From NCBI GenBank assembly GCA_023386045.1, contig JAEWKK010000028.1, positions 1 through 64,000 on the forward strand: a stretch of DNA of 64,000 bases, in the 5' to 3' direction. Origin of the DNA: Bacteroidota bacterium. GTDB lineage: Bacteria; Bacteroidota; Bacteroidia; Chitinophagales; Chitinophagaceae. Both the position numbers and the translations under genes were made by a program. Shown one piece after another: positions 7,699 to 16,677 of the stretch. Under the pieces are notes generated by a model that did no database searches, was not told the origin of the DNA, and saw nothing but the letters and a program-made list of their open reading frames with translations. Numbering within the stretch: position 1 is the stretch's first letter; each line of letters opens with the position of its first letter.

Positions 7699-9174
7699 AT
7701 GAGTTTGAAGAAACTATTGCCGGTATTTCCATTTTTTCTATTGCTGCTTCCTCTTTTTTTTGTCTTTCATGGTTACGTAGAAAATTTCGACCTGGTTCCG
7801 GCAAAGGATGCCCTTATCTTATTCATTTTATACCTGGCTTATACAACAGCAGTTTTCTTTTTGTTCTTATTGCTTTATAGAAAATGGAAGAAGGCTGCAA
7901 TTGCTACTTTCCTGGTAATGTTCTTTTACTTTTTCTTCGGATACATTTACGACTCTATCTGGTCACTTGCCCCACATTCCTTTTTTTCAAGATACAGCAT
8001 TATTCTTGGTGGCATGTCTGTTCTGTTGATTGCATTGATCATCTGGCTCTTTATAACAAAGAATAACCTGGTCAAATTAACAATGGGTGTCAATCTTTTT
8101 TTCATTTTTCTTTTAATTACAGAAATCGTTTTGTTCGCAATAAAACTAAGTTTCCGAAAACATGAAGATGCAGTTGCTTTTAAAAAAAACATCACCGTTT
8201 GTGACAGCTGCAGCAAACCCGATATCTATTTAATCTTGACCGATGGCTATCCTGGTGACCGGGAATTAAAAGACCTCCTGGCTTTTGACAACTCTTATTT
8301 TAAAAATGAATTGAAAAAAAGAGGATTTCATTGTCCCACCACTACAAGCAATTACAACTATACGCCCTTCTCCATTGCCTCGATCATGAACATGGAGTAT
8401 TTACCTGGCATCAAAGGAATTGATACTGACCCCGGAGATCTTTCCATTTGTTTTGGTGCCATGAAGGAAGCGCGGTTTTTCCAGGTACTGCAATCGCATG
8501 GTTATGAGCTGCACAATTTTTCTTTGTTTGACATACACAAACAACCCTCTCCTTACAGCGAATCCGTCCTGCCTTCCCGCACCAAATTCATCACCTCACA
8601 AACGCTGTTGAACCGTGTGGAGCGAAACATGCTGTATAACAATAATGCAGTTTTTAAAAGCCTGCAAAGAAAACGAACCTACATCTCCTACAACAACATC
8701 ATCAAGGCTTATGGTTCCACAATGCAGGCTGTCAATCAATCTTCGGCCAGGCCAAGGTTTATTTATTCGCATCTTGAAATGCCGCACTATCCCTATTATT
8801 TTGACAGCAGAGGAAGACCAGTTGCAGAAGAAAACCTGAGAGAAGGAAAAGAAAGGGATACTGCAATGTTTAAGGAATACCTGATCTATACCAATCAAAA
8901 ATTATTAAACCTCATTGACAGTATTCAACTAAAAAACAAAAGACCTGCAGCCATCCTGATGGTTTCTGACCACGGCTATCGTGAATTGCCTTTTCGTTTT
9001 CCCATTGAATACGAATTCAATAATTCAGTGGCCATTTATTTACCCGGTAAAGACTACAGCAAATTTTATGAAGGCATTTCCAATATCAATATCTGCAGAA
9101 GTTTTCTGAATGTTCAATTCAACCAGCAGCTTCCAATGGTCAGGGATTCTACAGTAAAGGTGGTCATCAAATAA
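7699..9174 (+). CDS. Membrane-anchored sulfatase/alkaline-phosphatase-superfamily enzyme
   Basis: 491 aa from ATG 7699. About five N-terminal TM helices are followed by an extracytoplasmic domain. Metal-site hallmarks are present: LILTDGYPGD near the start of the domain, a threonine/serine-rich nucleophile region (TTTSNYNYTPFS) and MVSDHGYREL near the C-terminus. The topology resembles LtaS or phosphoethanolamine transferases, which modify envelope lipids or glycans; the actual reaction is not determinable. It stands alone. Confidence 0.75.
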   Translation: MSLKKLLPVFPFFLLLLPLFFVFHGYVENFDLVPAKDALILFILYLAYTTAVFFLFLLLYRKWKKAAIATFLVMFFYFFFGYIYDSIWSLAPHSFFSRYSIILGGMSVLLIALIIWLFITKNNLVKLTMGVNLFFIFLLITEIVLFAIKLSFRKHEDAVAFKKNITVCDSCSKPDIYLILTDGYPGDRELKDLLAFDNSYFKNELKKRGFHCPTTTSNYNYTPFSIASIMNMEYLPGIKGIDTDPGDLSICFGAMKEARFFQVLQSHGYELHNFSLFDIHKQPSPYSESVLPSRTKFITSQTLLNRVERNMLYNNNAVFKSLQRKRTYISYNNIIKAYGSTMQAVNQSSARPRFIYSHLEMPHYPYYFDSRGRPVAEENLREGKERDTAMFKEYLIYTNQKLLNLIDSIQLKNKRPAAILMVSDHGYRELPFRFPIEYEFNNSVAIYLPGKDYSKFYEGISNINICRSFLNVQFNQQLPMVRDSTVKVVIK

Positions 9175-9243
9175 ATCATGCCGTTTGTGTAATACCTGGC
9201 ATTCGATTGTCTGAATCATTTAAATTCAGTAATAAGTTATTGT

Positions 9244-9759
9244 ATGCGACAAGTTTTGACCATCCTGGTTCTCCTCTCATTCATGGAAAGCCGGTCTCAA
9301 AATGCAACTCCCTGCTCCTCGCCTGAAGCTTCACAATTTGATTTCTGGAGTGGTGAATGGGATCTGTACTGGAAAGACAGTCTTAGAGGATCAAATAAAA
9401 TTGAAAAGCTTTTTGGTAATTGTGTTGTACAGGAAAATTTTATGGATCCCAAACTTGGTTATCTTGGAAAAAGCTGGACAGTTTATAATGCTAACTATCA
9501 ATACTGGCAACAGACCTGGGTTGATAATGGAGGTGCATACATTCATCTCACAGGAAAAATGGTGGGTGATTCAATTATCCTTTATACAGAAGAAAGAAAA
9601 GTTCCTGCCAAACTCAGTCCGACAGGCCTGATGAAAAACAGGATGGTCTATTATCATATTGAAAAGGATTCTTTTGACTGGAGCTGGGAAGCTTCCACAG
9701 ACGGTGGTCAAACCTGGAAGCCCAACTGGCAAATTCACTATACAAGAAAGAAATCTTAG
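9244..9759 (+). CDS. Secreted hypothetical protein with FDFWxGEWD motif
   Basis: 171 aa with a short signal peptide (MRQVLTILVLLSFMESRSQ). The FDFWSGEWDLYW motif after the signal, and alternating W/Y beta strands, resemble DUF1579-like calycin/beta-barrel proteins. Function unknown; probably periplasmic. The 3' end overlaps the convergent YCII gene by 4 nt. Confidence 0.7.
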   Translation: MRQVLTILVLLSFMESRSQNATPCSSPEASQFDFWSGEWDLYWKDSLRGSNKIEKLFGNCVVQENFMDPKLGYLGKSWTVYNANYQYWQQTWVDNGGAYIHLTGKMVGDSIILYTEERKVPAKLSPTGLMKNRMVYYHIEKDSFDWSWEASTDGGQTWKPNWQIHYTRKKS

Positions 9760-10112
9760 ACAGGTATCGTTTGTCCGGGAATTGTGAACCAGTCATACAA
9801 TTCATAACGGAGGCAGTTTCTTTTGATCCAGGGATCATCCTTCATCCATTGATGCACCTCACCTTTGTCAGTAGTATTGAAAATGATGATGTCTCTTAGC
9901 TTTTCATCATTGGCAACCGGACCAAATACGCTGCACTTACCTTCTTTTTCCATCTGGAATAAATGAGTCAGGTGCTCAAATTGTATGGAGTTGGATTCAT
10001 CTTCATTTGCAGGTGGCGTTGTCTCTCCTGTTAACAGCAACAATAAAATAAATGGCTTTCCTGTTGCCAGCTTTTGCATGATCTCTTCCTTCGAAATTTT
10101 ATCAGACGCCAT
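9756..10112 (-). CDS. YCII-related domain protein
   Basis: 118 aa. It follows the YciI/YCII ferredoxin-like fold pattern: a short beta strand (FILLLLLTG), a helix, then CSVFGPVANDEKLRDIIIF and the conserved DDPWIKRNCLRYELYDW region. Members are small dimeric proteins, some with dehalogenase-like or isomerase-like chemistry; no substrate is implied here. It sits 16 nt upstream of the YCII-side end of bshB1 on the same strand and may be read through from it. Confidence 0.8.
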   Translation of the reverse strand: MASDKISKEEIMQKLATGKPFILLLLLTGETTPPANEDESNSIQFEHLTHLFQMEKEGKCSVFGPVANDEKLRDIIIFNTTDKGEVHQWMKDDPWIKRNCLRYELYDWFTIPGQTIPV

Positions 10113-10128
10113 TTGAAGGTTTGATCAT

Positions 10129-10860
10129 TTAGGTTTCTATCAAAATCAATGCATCGAGGTCACGGATGCCCAATGCTTTTTTAGAAAGAAAGCCTTCGCC
10201 ATATTTAACGCCTATCCTTTTGCCTAGTAATCTTGCTCTTGCTGTCAGCGCATCAATGAAATCGGGACTGGAAAGATAAGTTTCTGGTTCTTTGCTATTG
10301 GGATCATAGAACTGGGTTTTGAAAGCTCTTACCGCATCCATTCTTTGTTCCCAGACTTCAGTTACATCAACAATGATATCAGGTTCATGAAAACGGTCCT
10401 GGATATAATGCAGCAACATTTTAGGACGCCATTTTTCCTGTTCATTACCATCTTCATCTTTTGTAGAGATCTGTCGCAGACCAGATAAAAAACAGGCATC
10501 ATAGATTAACCAGCCTGCTTTGCCATGATCGGGATGGCGGTCTTCAAGAATATTACCGATTACTACTTCGGGCTTGTATTTACGTAAGGCCTGGATCAAT
10601 TTCATCTGGCTGGCTTCATCATTGATCAGAAACCCGTCACGTAACTTCAGATTTTCTCTTACGGAGATCCCCATGATCCTGGCAGATTCCTTTGCTTCTT
10701 CATAGCGGGTCTGCACGGTTCCCCTTGTTCCAAGTTCTCCTTCAGTAAGATCAATAATGCCTGCCTTCTTTCCTTTTTTTATTTCATTGATCAGTGTTCC
10801 CGAACATCCCAATTCAACATCATCGGGATGGGCACCGATGGCTAATACATCCAGTTTCAT
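10129..10860 (-). CDS. bshB1: Bacillithiol biosynthesis deacetylase BshB1
   Basis: 243 aa from MKLDVLAIGA at 10860; the open frame extends further but the AHPDD motif must sit near the N-terminus. Zn ligands of the PIG-L/LmbE fold are H11, D13 and D14 in AHPDD, and the later EDRHPDHGKAG segment. BshB1 removes the N-acetyl group from GlcNAc-malate, the second step of bacillithiol synthesis, in the cytoplasm. A YfiT-type bacillithiol-dependent protein is encoded at 22850, consistent with use of this thiol. Confidence 0.93.
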   Translation of the reverse strand: MKLDVLAIGAHPDDVELGCSGTLINEIKKGKKAGIIDLTEGELGTRGTVQTRYEEAKESARIMGISVRENLKLRDGFLINDEASQMKLIQALRKYKPEVVIGNILEDRHPDHGKAGWLIYDACFLSGLRQISTKDEDGNEQEKWRPKMLLHYIQDRFHEPDIIVDVTEVWEQRMDAVRAFKTQFYDPNSKEPETYLSSPDFIDALTARARLLGKRIGVKYGEGFLSKKALGIRDLDALILIET

Positions 10861-10913
10861 TGCGGAAAGATAAATGAAATGCAAGATTCTAATAGATACC
10901 AGGATCAAAACCG

Positions 10914-11555
10914 TTAACGACCTGCGGCGGCTGATCTCGGAGAACCATACCAGTAATTGGTTAACTCCTGTAATATATTTTCGATCTGGCGATCGGTTGG
11001 ATCATGAGCGGCATCAAATTCCTGTTTCAGATTGCTTCCAAAAAAGAAGGCCACGGTCTGGTACATTCTTGCATTGAGTCCACCCCTGTATTCCTTGATA
11101 ATTTCGTAACAGTCATTACCTGTTTCGCGGTAGATCAGTTTCATCAGCACTTTTCCCTGGTACACGGAAAGTTCAGAAAGTGGATCAGAAAATTGTTTTC
11201 TCAACTCGCTTTCCCTTGTCTTGATATACTTCTTCCTTTCTTTTTTAGATGTGATGCCATTCAGGTGAGACTGTACATCGTTGATAACGGCACCTGCGCT
11301 TTTAGCATAGGGGAAAGTGACATATACTGCATTCCGGAGACGGTTATATTCCTTAATGTAATTGGCAAGTTTATCAGGAGAAAGATTGGATACATAAACC
11401 ACTTCCATTTGAGCATATGGCATCCATTCACCATTATAATAAATAGCGGGAACGATTAATGTGTCTTTGGGTCCTGTTTTTGGAATGGCTGCCTGCTCCT
11501 GCGCATGAGCGGCTAAGCCCGAAATAAATAAGAGAAAGAAAATGATACGGCGCAT
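10914..11555 (-). CDS. DUF4294-family exported protein
   Basis: 213 aa from MRRIIFF; ATG codons at 11573 and 11561 are alternatives. The signal peptide ends near AAHAQ. The conserved body begins DTLIVPAIYYNGEWMPY, typical of the Bacteroidota-restricted DUF4294 family, with a basic helical middle (SKKERKKYIKTRE). Function unknown. It lies between ccmF and bshB1, all on the minus strand. A 5-bp inverted repeat CTCTC-TTTT-GAGAG lies at 11578-11591. Confidence 0.8.
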   Translation of the reverse strand: MRRIIFFLLFISGLAAHAQEQAAIPKTGPKDTLIVPAIYYNGEWMPYAQMEVVYVSNLSPDKLANYIKEYNRLRNAVYVTFPYAKSAGAVINDVQSHLNGITSKKERKKYIKTRESELRKQFSDPLSELSVYQGKVLMKLIYRETGNDCYEIIKEYRGGLNARMYQTVAFFFGSNLKQEFDAAHDPTDRQIENILQELTNYWYGSPRSAAAGR

Positions 11556-11685
11556 GAACATCTGGAATTGCATTAAACTCTCTTTTGAGAGACAACCAAG
11601 ATAATAAAATCGCTGTTTAAGGCAGGTTAAATTTAAACCCTTAAAAGATTACACTATTCAGCTTTAATGCCGAAAAAGGCAGCAA

Positions 11686-14250
11686 CTAATCTTCAAGGGC
11701 AGTAACCCTGGTTATGTCCTTAGACTTTTTTCTTGTGGTGATCCTTTTTTGTTCAGCTCTTTGGAACATGCTGATGATGAATCCAATTCCCATAATGATG
11801 GTACCGGCCCATAGCAGGTTGATGAAAGGAAACTTATATGCCTTGAGTGTTACATATTGCAGGAGTGCATTGCTTTCTTTCATTCCCAGTTCAACGTTGC
11901 CTCCATTGGCTTTTTGAAGCTGTACGATGAGGTTTTCGGCCATCACTGTATCCGGGAAAGGAAATGAACTTCCATCCTTATTCAGCAACAAAGTATTAAT
12001 GGTATAAATAGAAGAAGTTTTTGAAGTCACTTTCAGTTTAGCCACCGTAGCGCTGTCATCTGGCCCAAATTCCATTCCTGGTATGGACCTGCTGGTTTTA
12101 ATATCCTCAAGAATGGCAAAACCACTTGAATAGAATACTGTGTCTCCAACTTTGACCGGGAAGGGCCTGAAGCTGCTGGTATCTTTTTTCTTTGAAGGAT
12201 CCGGCAGAGAAGTAATGTAAGTGAAAATGTCATGAGTCAGGTAATGGCGCGCATCCGGATTGGCCATCAGTCCCATATTGTCTTTATAATTGACAAAGGC
12301 ATTTGGATAGAGTGTAAAGTTTTCCTTACCATCTTTTCTTTCAAATTTCAAATGGTAAAACCACAGGTAAGGTTTTTTGGGATGGGTAGAATCCCTTTCA
12401 TAGGTCACCCAATATTTTCCCATATCCGTTTTTATGCCTTTAACAAGCGTCAGGTTTTCACCAGGGTTTTCCTGGCTGTCCTTGCCAAAAAATACAGGTA
12501 TACCCGAAGTATTGTAAGACAGGATTTCTTTCTTGGATGCAGAGATCAGGATACCCAGCATCATCATTGTAAAACCTATGTGGGCAATGGTTCCACCAGC
12601 ATTTCTGATCTTTCCTTTCAATCCTGAAAATATATAGCTGCCATTGGCAACAATGGAAAACACACTGGCTACAACTGCCAGCCAGATGGTTGCCTGGTAG
12701 CCAATGCCCTGCTTGTAATAATTGATATCACCAAAGCCAAGGATCAGAAGGGAGATAATCAGTGCAGCAACTGATGGCCAAATTAATTTTTTCAAATAGG
12801 CCTTACCGGTGCTTTTGTATTTAAGATACATTCCGAAGCCGGTGAAAACGCCAATGATCAGAGCCACAAAAATCTGGATACGGTTATAGGCATATTCTGC
12901 TTCCTCACCTACAGCCAGTGGATGAAACAATTCGTCTTTTGAGAAAAGCTTTGACAGCCGGGTGAACTCCGCGATCTTATTGATCACAGGAATGGAAGTC
13001 ATCAGAATGATCAGCAAAGCCGAAAGAAATAAAACCAGTGAACCAACGAACATCCAGAATTCTCTTGAGGAAGTTTCTTCTTCTTTGGCAATGAAAGGAA
13101 TTTTTTTATAGCGCGAAATCAGTAAGGCAATGGAAGGAATGGCCAGGCCAAAAAGAAAGACCAGCAAATGTGTGGGTGTGATGCCCTCACCGGTAAATGC
13201 ATGCACCGAAGTATCCTGGAGAACACCACTACGTGTGAGGTAAGTGGAATAGATCACCAGCAGGAAGGTCAGAATGAAAAAAAGATGCGTTGTGCGCAGT
13301 GCATTTCCTGTATGACGGTAGATGACCATGGCATGAATCGCTGCAACGAGGATCAGCCAGGGAACCAGGGATGCATTTTCTACAGGATCCCAGGCCCAGT
13401 AACCTCCAAAATTCAAAGATTCATAAGCCCATTTGGATCCCATCATAATGCCGATCCCAAATGCTGCCGCAGAAAAAAGTGCCCAGGGAAGTGCGGCCTT
13501 TGTCCACTCTCCGTATTTTTTGGTCCACAAACCTGCGATGGCAAAGGCAAATGGAATGATGGTAGAAGCAAAGCCCAGGAAAAGCACTGGCGGATGGATC
13601 ACCATCCAGTAATTCTGTAATAATGGATTGAGGTCATTGCCATCCCTGATCATACTTAAATAATCAGGACGCATGCTTCCATCCATCTGGTAAAAAGCAG
13701 GCGCGTTATCTAATAATTTCGTGTTGCGAAGCAGGATGAATGGATTGGAACCGATATTCACTCCAAAAATATCTCCCAGCAACATGGTGGCCAGAATTAT
13801 CTGAACCAGGCTCACAACAAACATAACAGGAGCTTCCCATTTCTTTTCTCGCCAGATAAAAATGGCACCTAATACACAATGCCAGGCACTCCATAAAAGG
13901 AAGCTTCCCTCCTGGCCTTCCCAGAAGCAACTTAAAAGGTATTTGGTCTCCAGGGAAAGACTGCTGTGCTGCCATGCATATTTATATTCGAAGTAGTGAT
14001 TGCTGATGATATGAAAAAGAGTGAAAAAAACAGCAAACACAGAGATCACCTGTAAAAAGAAGAAGATCCGCGCCAGCTTGTTCCATTGTTCCGAAACTGT
14101 TTTTGTACCAAAGCTGACTGACTCATTCTTTTGACCAGCTCTAACACTGAAGAAATAGGCAACCGTAGCACCAATTGAAGAAACAAAAGAAAGGAGTAAA
14201 AAGAAATGACCGAGTTTTCCCGGCAGCAGGTGTTCGCCAAAATAATCCAT
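11686..14250 (-). CDS. ccmF: Cytochrome c maturation heme lyase CcmF
   Basis: 854 aa polytopic protein. The heme-handling WWD motif GGYWAWDPVENAS is at about 282-294, with conserved histidines (IHPP at about 219, and HTGN after the motif) in flanking helices. A large soluble loop near residues 570-780 is followed by a final TM helix. CcmF joins heme to apocytochrome c on the periplasmic side. The length is greater than E. coli CcmF (about 650 aa) because of the extended C-terminal soluble region. It follows ccmE with an 8-nt gap. Confidence 0.94.
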   Translation of the reverse strand: MDYFGEHLLPGKLGHFFLLLSFVSSIGATVAYFFSVRAGQKNESVSFGTKTVSEQWNKLARIFFFLQVISVFAVFFTLFHIISNHYFEYKYAWQHSSLSLETKYLLSCFWEGQEGSFLLWSAWHCVLGAIFIWREKKWEAPVMFVVSLVQIILATMLLGDIFGVNIGSNPFILLRNTKLLDNAPAFYQMDGSMRPDYLSMIRDGNDLNPLLQNYWMVIHPPVLFLGFASTIIPFAFAIAGLWTKKYGEWTKAALPWALFSAAAFGIGIMMGSKWAYESLNFGGYWAWDPVENASLVPWLILVAAIHAMVIYRHTGNALRTTHLFFILTFLLVIYSTYLTRSGVLQDTSVHAFTGEGITPTHLLVFLFGLAIPSIALLISRYKKIPFIAKEEETSSREFWMFVGSLVLFLSALLIILMTSIPVINKIAEFTRLSKLFSKDELFHPLAVGEEAEYAYNRIQIFVALIIGVFTGFGMYLKYKSTGKAYLKKLIWPSVAALIISLLILGFGDINYYKQGIGYQATIWLAVVASVFSIVANGSYIFSGLKGKIRNAGGTIAHIGFTMMMLGILISASKKEILSYNTSGIPVFFGKDSQENPGENLTLVKGIKTDMGKYWVTYERDSTHPKKPYLWFYHLKFERKDGKENFTLYPNAFVNYKDNMGLMANPDARHYLTHDIFTYITSLPDPSKKKDTSSFRPFPVKVGDTVFYSSGFAILEDIKTSRSIPGMEFGPDDSATVAKLKVTSKTSSIYTINTLLLNKDGSSFPFPDTVMAENLIVQLQKANGGNVELGMKESNALLQYVTLKAYKFPFINLLWAGTIIMGIGFIISMFQRAEQKRITTRKKSKDITRVTALED

Positions 14251-14258
14251 CTCCAGTA

Positions 14259-14675
14259 TTATTTAGTAGTTGAGGCAGTAGGTAGATTTTTAGCTGCCTG
14301 GTTCATATCGTCCTTGTATTTGGAAGGACACTTCATCTGAATCTTATTGCACTCGAAATAGCCATCTCTCATATATCCATTCAGGTCTATACCTTCACTT
14401 CTTTCAATATCTGTAGGCTTCTCTTTGTTATAAACCACCTTGTTTCGCTGCCCGTCAGCATCATAAGCATAGAATACAGTAAGGTTGGGATTTTTGATGG
14501 CGTCATACTCAACAGGCGTGTTCTTATCAATCTTCACCTTAACCACTACAAACTTGTTATTCTTTTTGCTGGCAGTGGCAAAGGTTTCCTGAGTGGTAAG
14601 ATCCTTGATGAAAAATGACATTCCAACTATACCTGAAATGACAAGGATTAAAAGAATTATATGGATTTTTTTCAT
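14259..14675 (-). CDS. ccmE: Heme chaperone CcmE, CxxxY variant
   Basis: 138 aa with one N-terminal TM helix (residues 4-23) and a periplasmic OB-fold domain. Instead of the classical heme-binding HxxxY motif it carries C116-P-S-K-Y120, the CxxxY form described in a variant Ccm pathway lacking the heme-binding histidine. It carries heme from CcmC to CcmF. It is the first gene of ccmE-ccmF; ccmA, ccmB and ccmC are not in the window. Confidence 0.92.
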   Translation of the reverse strand: MKKIHIILLILVISGIVGMSFFIKDLTTQETFATASKKNNKFVVVKVKIDKNTPVEYDAIKNPNLTVFYAYDADGQRNKVVYNKEKPTDIERSEGIDLNGYMRDGYFECNKIQMKCPSKYKDDMNQAAKNLPTASTTK

Positions 14676-14980
14676 CTGAGAGAATTTAAGCAGACGAAAC
14701 TTTCGTTTCGTGGTTCGTTTCGAGTTTTAATTCGCGAGCCAAAGGTAGAGCAAAAACAACTGCGGAAGGCTTTAAATGGATTGATTTTGATCAGTGCTTT
14801 GCATTTTCACAAAGTCTTTAAACAAAGAAGAAAAAAATACTTTATGACCTTTCTCATAAAAGCCAAAAATCGGAAACTGAAAAGAAAGCCTAAAGTAAGT
14901 TCCGGCACGTATTCCAGGCCTTTTCTTTTTTGCTGCATGGAATTACAGGACTAACTTGCATCCCGCTTTAAAATTGCAGC
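14676..14980. other. Divergent intergenic region between ccmE and the ureohydrolase
   Basis: 305 nt with no supported gene. A 97-codon open frame on the plus strand is K/F-rich and unlike any protein I know. The ccmE-proximal part has an inverted repeat CGAAAC-TTTC-GTTTCG (14695-14710) followed by a second TTCGTTTCG copy. This is a possible regulatory site or leader hairpin for ccmE. Confidence 0.5.
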
Positions 14981-16036
14981 ATGATCGACCTTTCAAATTT
15001 TGACCCGGACGGCGCAGGAAATCCTAACAATAACATTTTTGGTCTTCCTATTACAGAAGATGAGGCCAGGCTGGTGATCCTTCCCATTCCATGGGAGGTA
15101 ACGGTGAGTTTTGGTTCTGGTACTGCCAGGTCTGCAGAGCAGATCATGAGAGCCAGTCTCCAGGTTGACCTCTATGATCCTGAAGTTCCCGATGGTTGGA
15201 AGCAAGGGTTTTTTATGAGGGAAACAGACCGTAAAATCCTTCTGAAAAGCGACTACCTGCGTAAGGAAGCAGAACTATATATAGATTATATCTCCAAAGG
15301 AGATATCGTGGAAAGCAACCAGTTCATGTGTAAAACACTGAAGGAAGTAAATGAAGGAAGCTATTTTTTAAATCACTGGGTTTACCAGCAGGCCAAATCC
15401 TTAATGGATAAAGGCAAGCTTGTTGGTCTCCTTGGTGGCGACCACAGTACACCTCTTGGATTCATGAAAGCCATTGCTGAAAAACATGGTGAGTTTGGAA
15501 TCATCCAGATCGATGCTCACTGTGACCTCAGGCAGGGATATGAAGGATTTGTTTATTCGCACGCCAGTATCATGTACAATGCTTTAAAAGAAATTCCACA
15601 ACTTCAGAAACTGGTTCAGGTGGGCATCAGGGATTATTCACAGGGTGAACACGAATATATCAGGGAGAATAGTGAACGCATCCGCACTTATTTTGATGGA
15701 GAGATCCGTGAAAGACAGTATGAAGGTGAAAGCTTCAGGGAGATCACAGAAGAAATCATATCACAATTACCTGATAAGGTTTATATCAGTTTTGATATCG
15801 ATGGCCTTGACCCCAAGCTTTGTCCTAACACCGGAACTCCTGTACAGGGTGGATTTGAAACAGAACAGGTTTTTTATCTCTTTAAAAAAATACTAAAATC
15901 AGGTAAACAAATCATTGGCTTTGACCTGAGTGAAGTAAGTACCAGTGAAAATGGCTGGGACGCCAACGTGGGTGCCAGGGTTCTGTTCAAGCTTTGTAAC
16001 CTCATGGTAGCAAGTAATCCCGTAGAGAATGTATAG
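14981..16036 (+). CDS. Ureohydrolase (agmatinase/arginase family)
   Basis: 351 aa. The Mn-binding signatures are intact: LLGGDHS, IDAHCDLR and SFDIDGLDP. It hydrolyses a guanidino or formimidoyl compound (agmatine, arginine, formimidoylglutamate or similar). The N-terminal extension (DPDGAGNPNNN) and about 350-aa length match the Bacteroidota 'agmatinase family' type whose substrate is not firmly assigned. First gene of a forward run; it overlaps the next gene by 8 nt. Confidence 0.88.
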   Translation: MIDLSNFDPDGAGNPNNNIFGLPITEDEARLVILPIPWEVTVSFGSGTARSAEQIMRASLQVDLYDPEVPDGWKQGFFMRETDRKILLKSDYLRKEAELYIDYISKGDIVESNQFMCKTLKEVNEGSYFLNHWVYQQAKSLMDKGKLVGLLGGDHSTPLGFMKAIAEKHGEFGIIQIDAHCDLRQGYEGFVYSHASIMYNALKEIPQLQKLVQVGIRDYSQGEHEYIRENSERIRTYFDGEIRERQYEGESFREITEEIISQLPDKVYISFDIDGLDPKLCPNTGTPVQGGFETEQVFYLFKKILKSGKQIIGFDLSEVSTSENGWDANVGARVLFKLCNLMVASNPVENV

Positions 16037-16646
16037 CATAGCGGTAAAAGTGGATGACATTGAAAAAAGAAGAAGAAGCGCCGGCCTGCTTCATGTAGTG
16101 CTTGGATTTTTTCTTGTAGCCAAGGGTGCTGATTATTTTAAGTTCATTGAATACCGTAGTTTTTTACCAGTCGTTCCCGTATTGTTGATCGCCAGCCTTT
16201 CTCTTTTTTATGGTTTCTTCAGAAAAAAACTGGATGCAGGATCAAGATTAAATGGAAGGCTGCGTTTATTGCAATTGTTTACGTTTTTGGTATTGGGAAT
16301 TGTTTTTTTGATGGCAGACAGGGCGCTCGATTATATTGTACTGTTTGTATTTGCAATTTTCTGCCTGATCCTTTTTTTTTCAGAAAGGAAAATTTTCGAG
16401 GAGACCAATATCATTTTAGATGATGAAGGGCTGATCATCCCTGGATCTTATAAAGAACATAGAGTTATGTGGGTGGAATTGTCTGAGGTGATCATCCGTG
16501 AAGACTTCATTACCATTTTTCATGTCAAGAAAAAATACCTGCAGTTCCAGGTATTACAGGATCTTTCTACACTGGAGGTGGCAAAAATGAATGCTTTTTG
16601 CAGGGAAAAACTGGAGGCTATTGATCATAGGGATCTGGCCTCATGA
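16029..16646 (+). CDS. Hypothetical four-helix membrane protein
   Basis: 205 aa, start ATG 16029 inside the end of the ureohydrolase gene, implying translational coupling. Residues about 20-115 contain four hydrophobic helices. The C-terminal 90 residues form a soluble beta-rich domain (IILDDEGLIIPGSYKEHRVMW), like PH-type domains of bacterial membrane proteins. Function unknown. Confidence 0.75.
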   Translation: MYSIAVKVDDIEKRRRSAGLLHVVLGFFLVAKGADYFKFIEYRSFLPVVPVLLIASLSLFYGFFRKKLDAGSRLNGRLRLLQLFTFLVLGIVFLMADRALDYIVLFVFAIFCLILFFSERKIFEETNIILDDEGLIIPGSYKEHRVMWVELSEVIIREDFITIFHVKKKYLQFQVLQDLSTLEVAKMNAFCREKLEAIDHRDLAS

Positions 16647-16677
16647 ATTTTAAACCATAATTATTAAATCTATCATC

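Noticed and set aside
14661..14954. 97-codon plus-strand open frame upstream of the ureohydrolase
   Set aside because: K/F/R-rich, overlaps the ccmE start, contains the inverted repeats and has no family resemblance.
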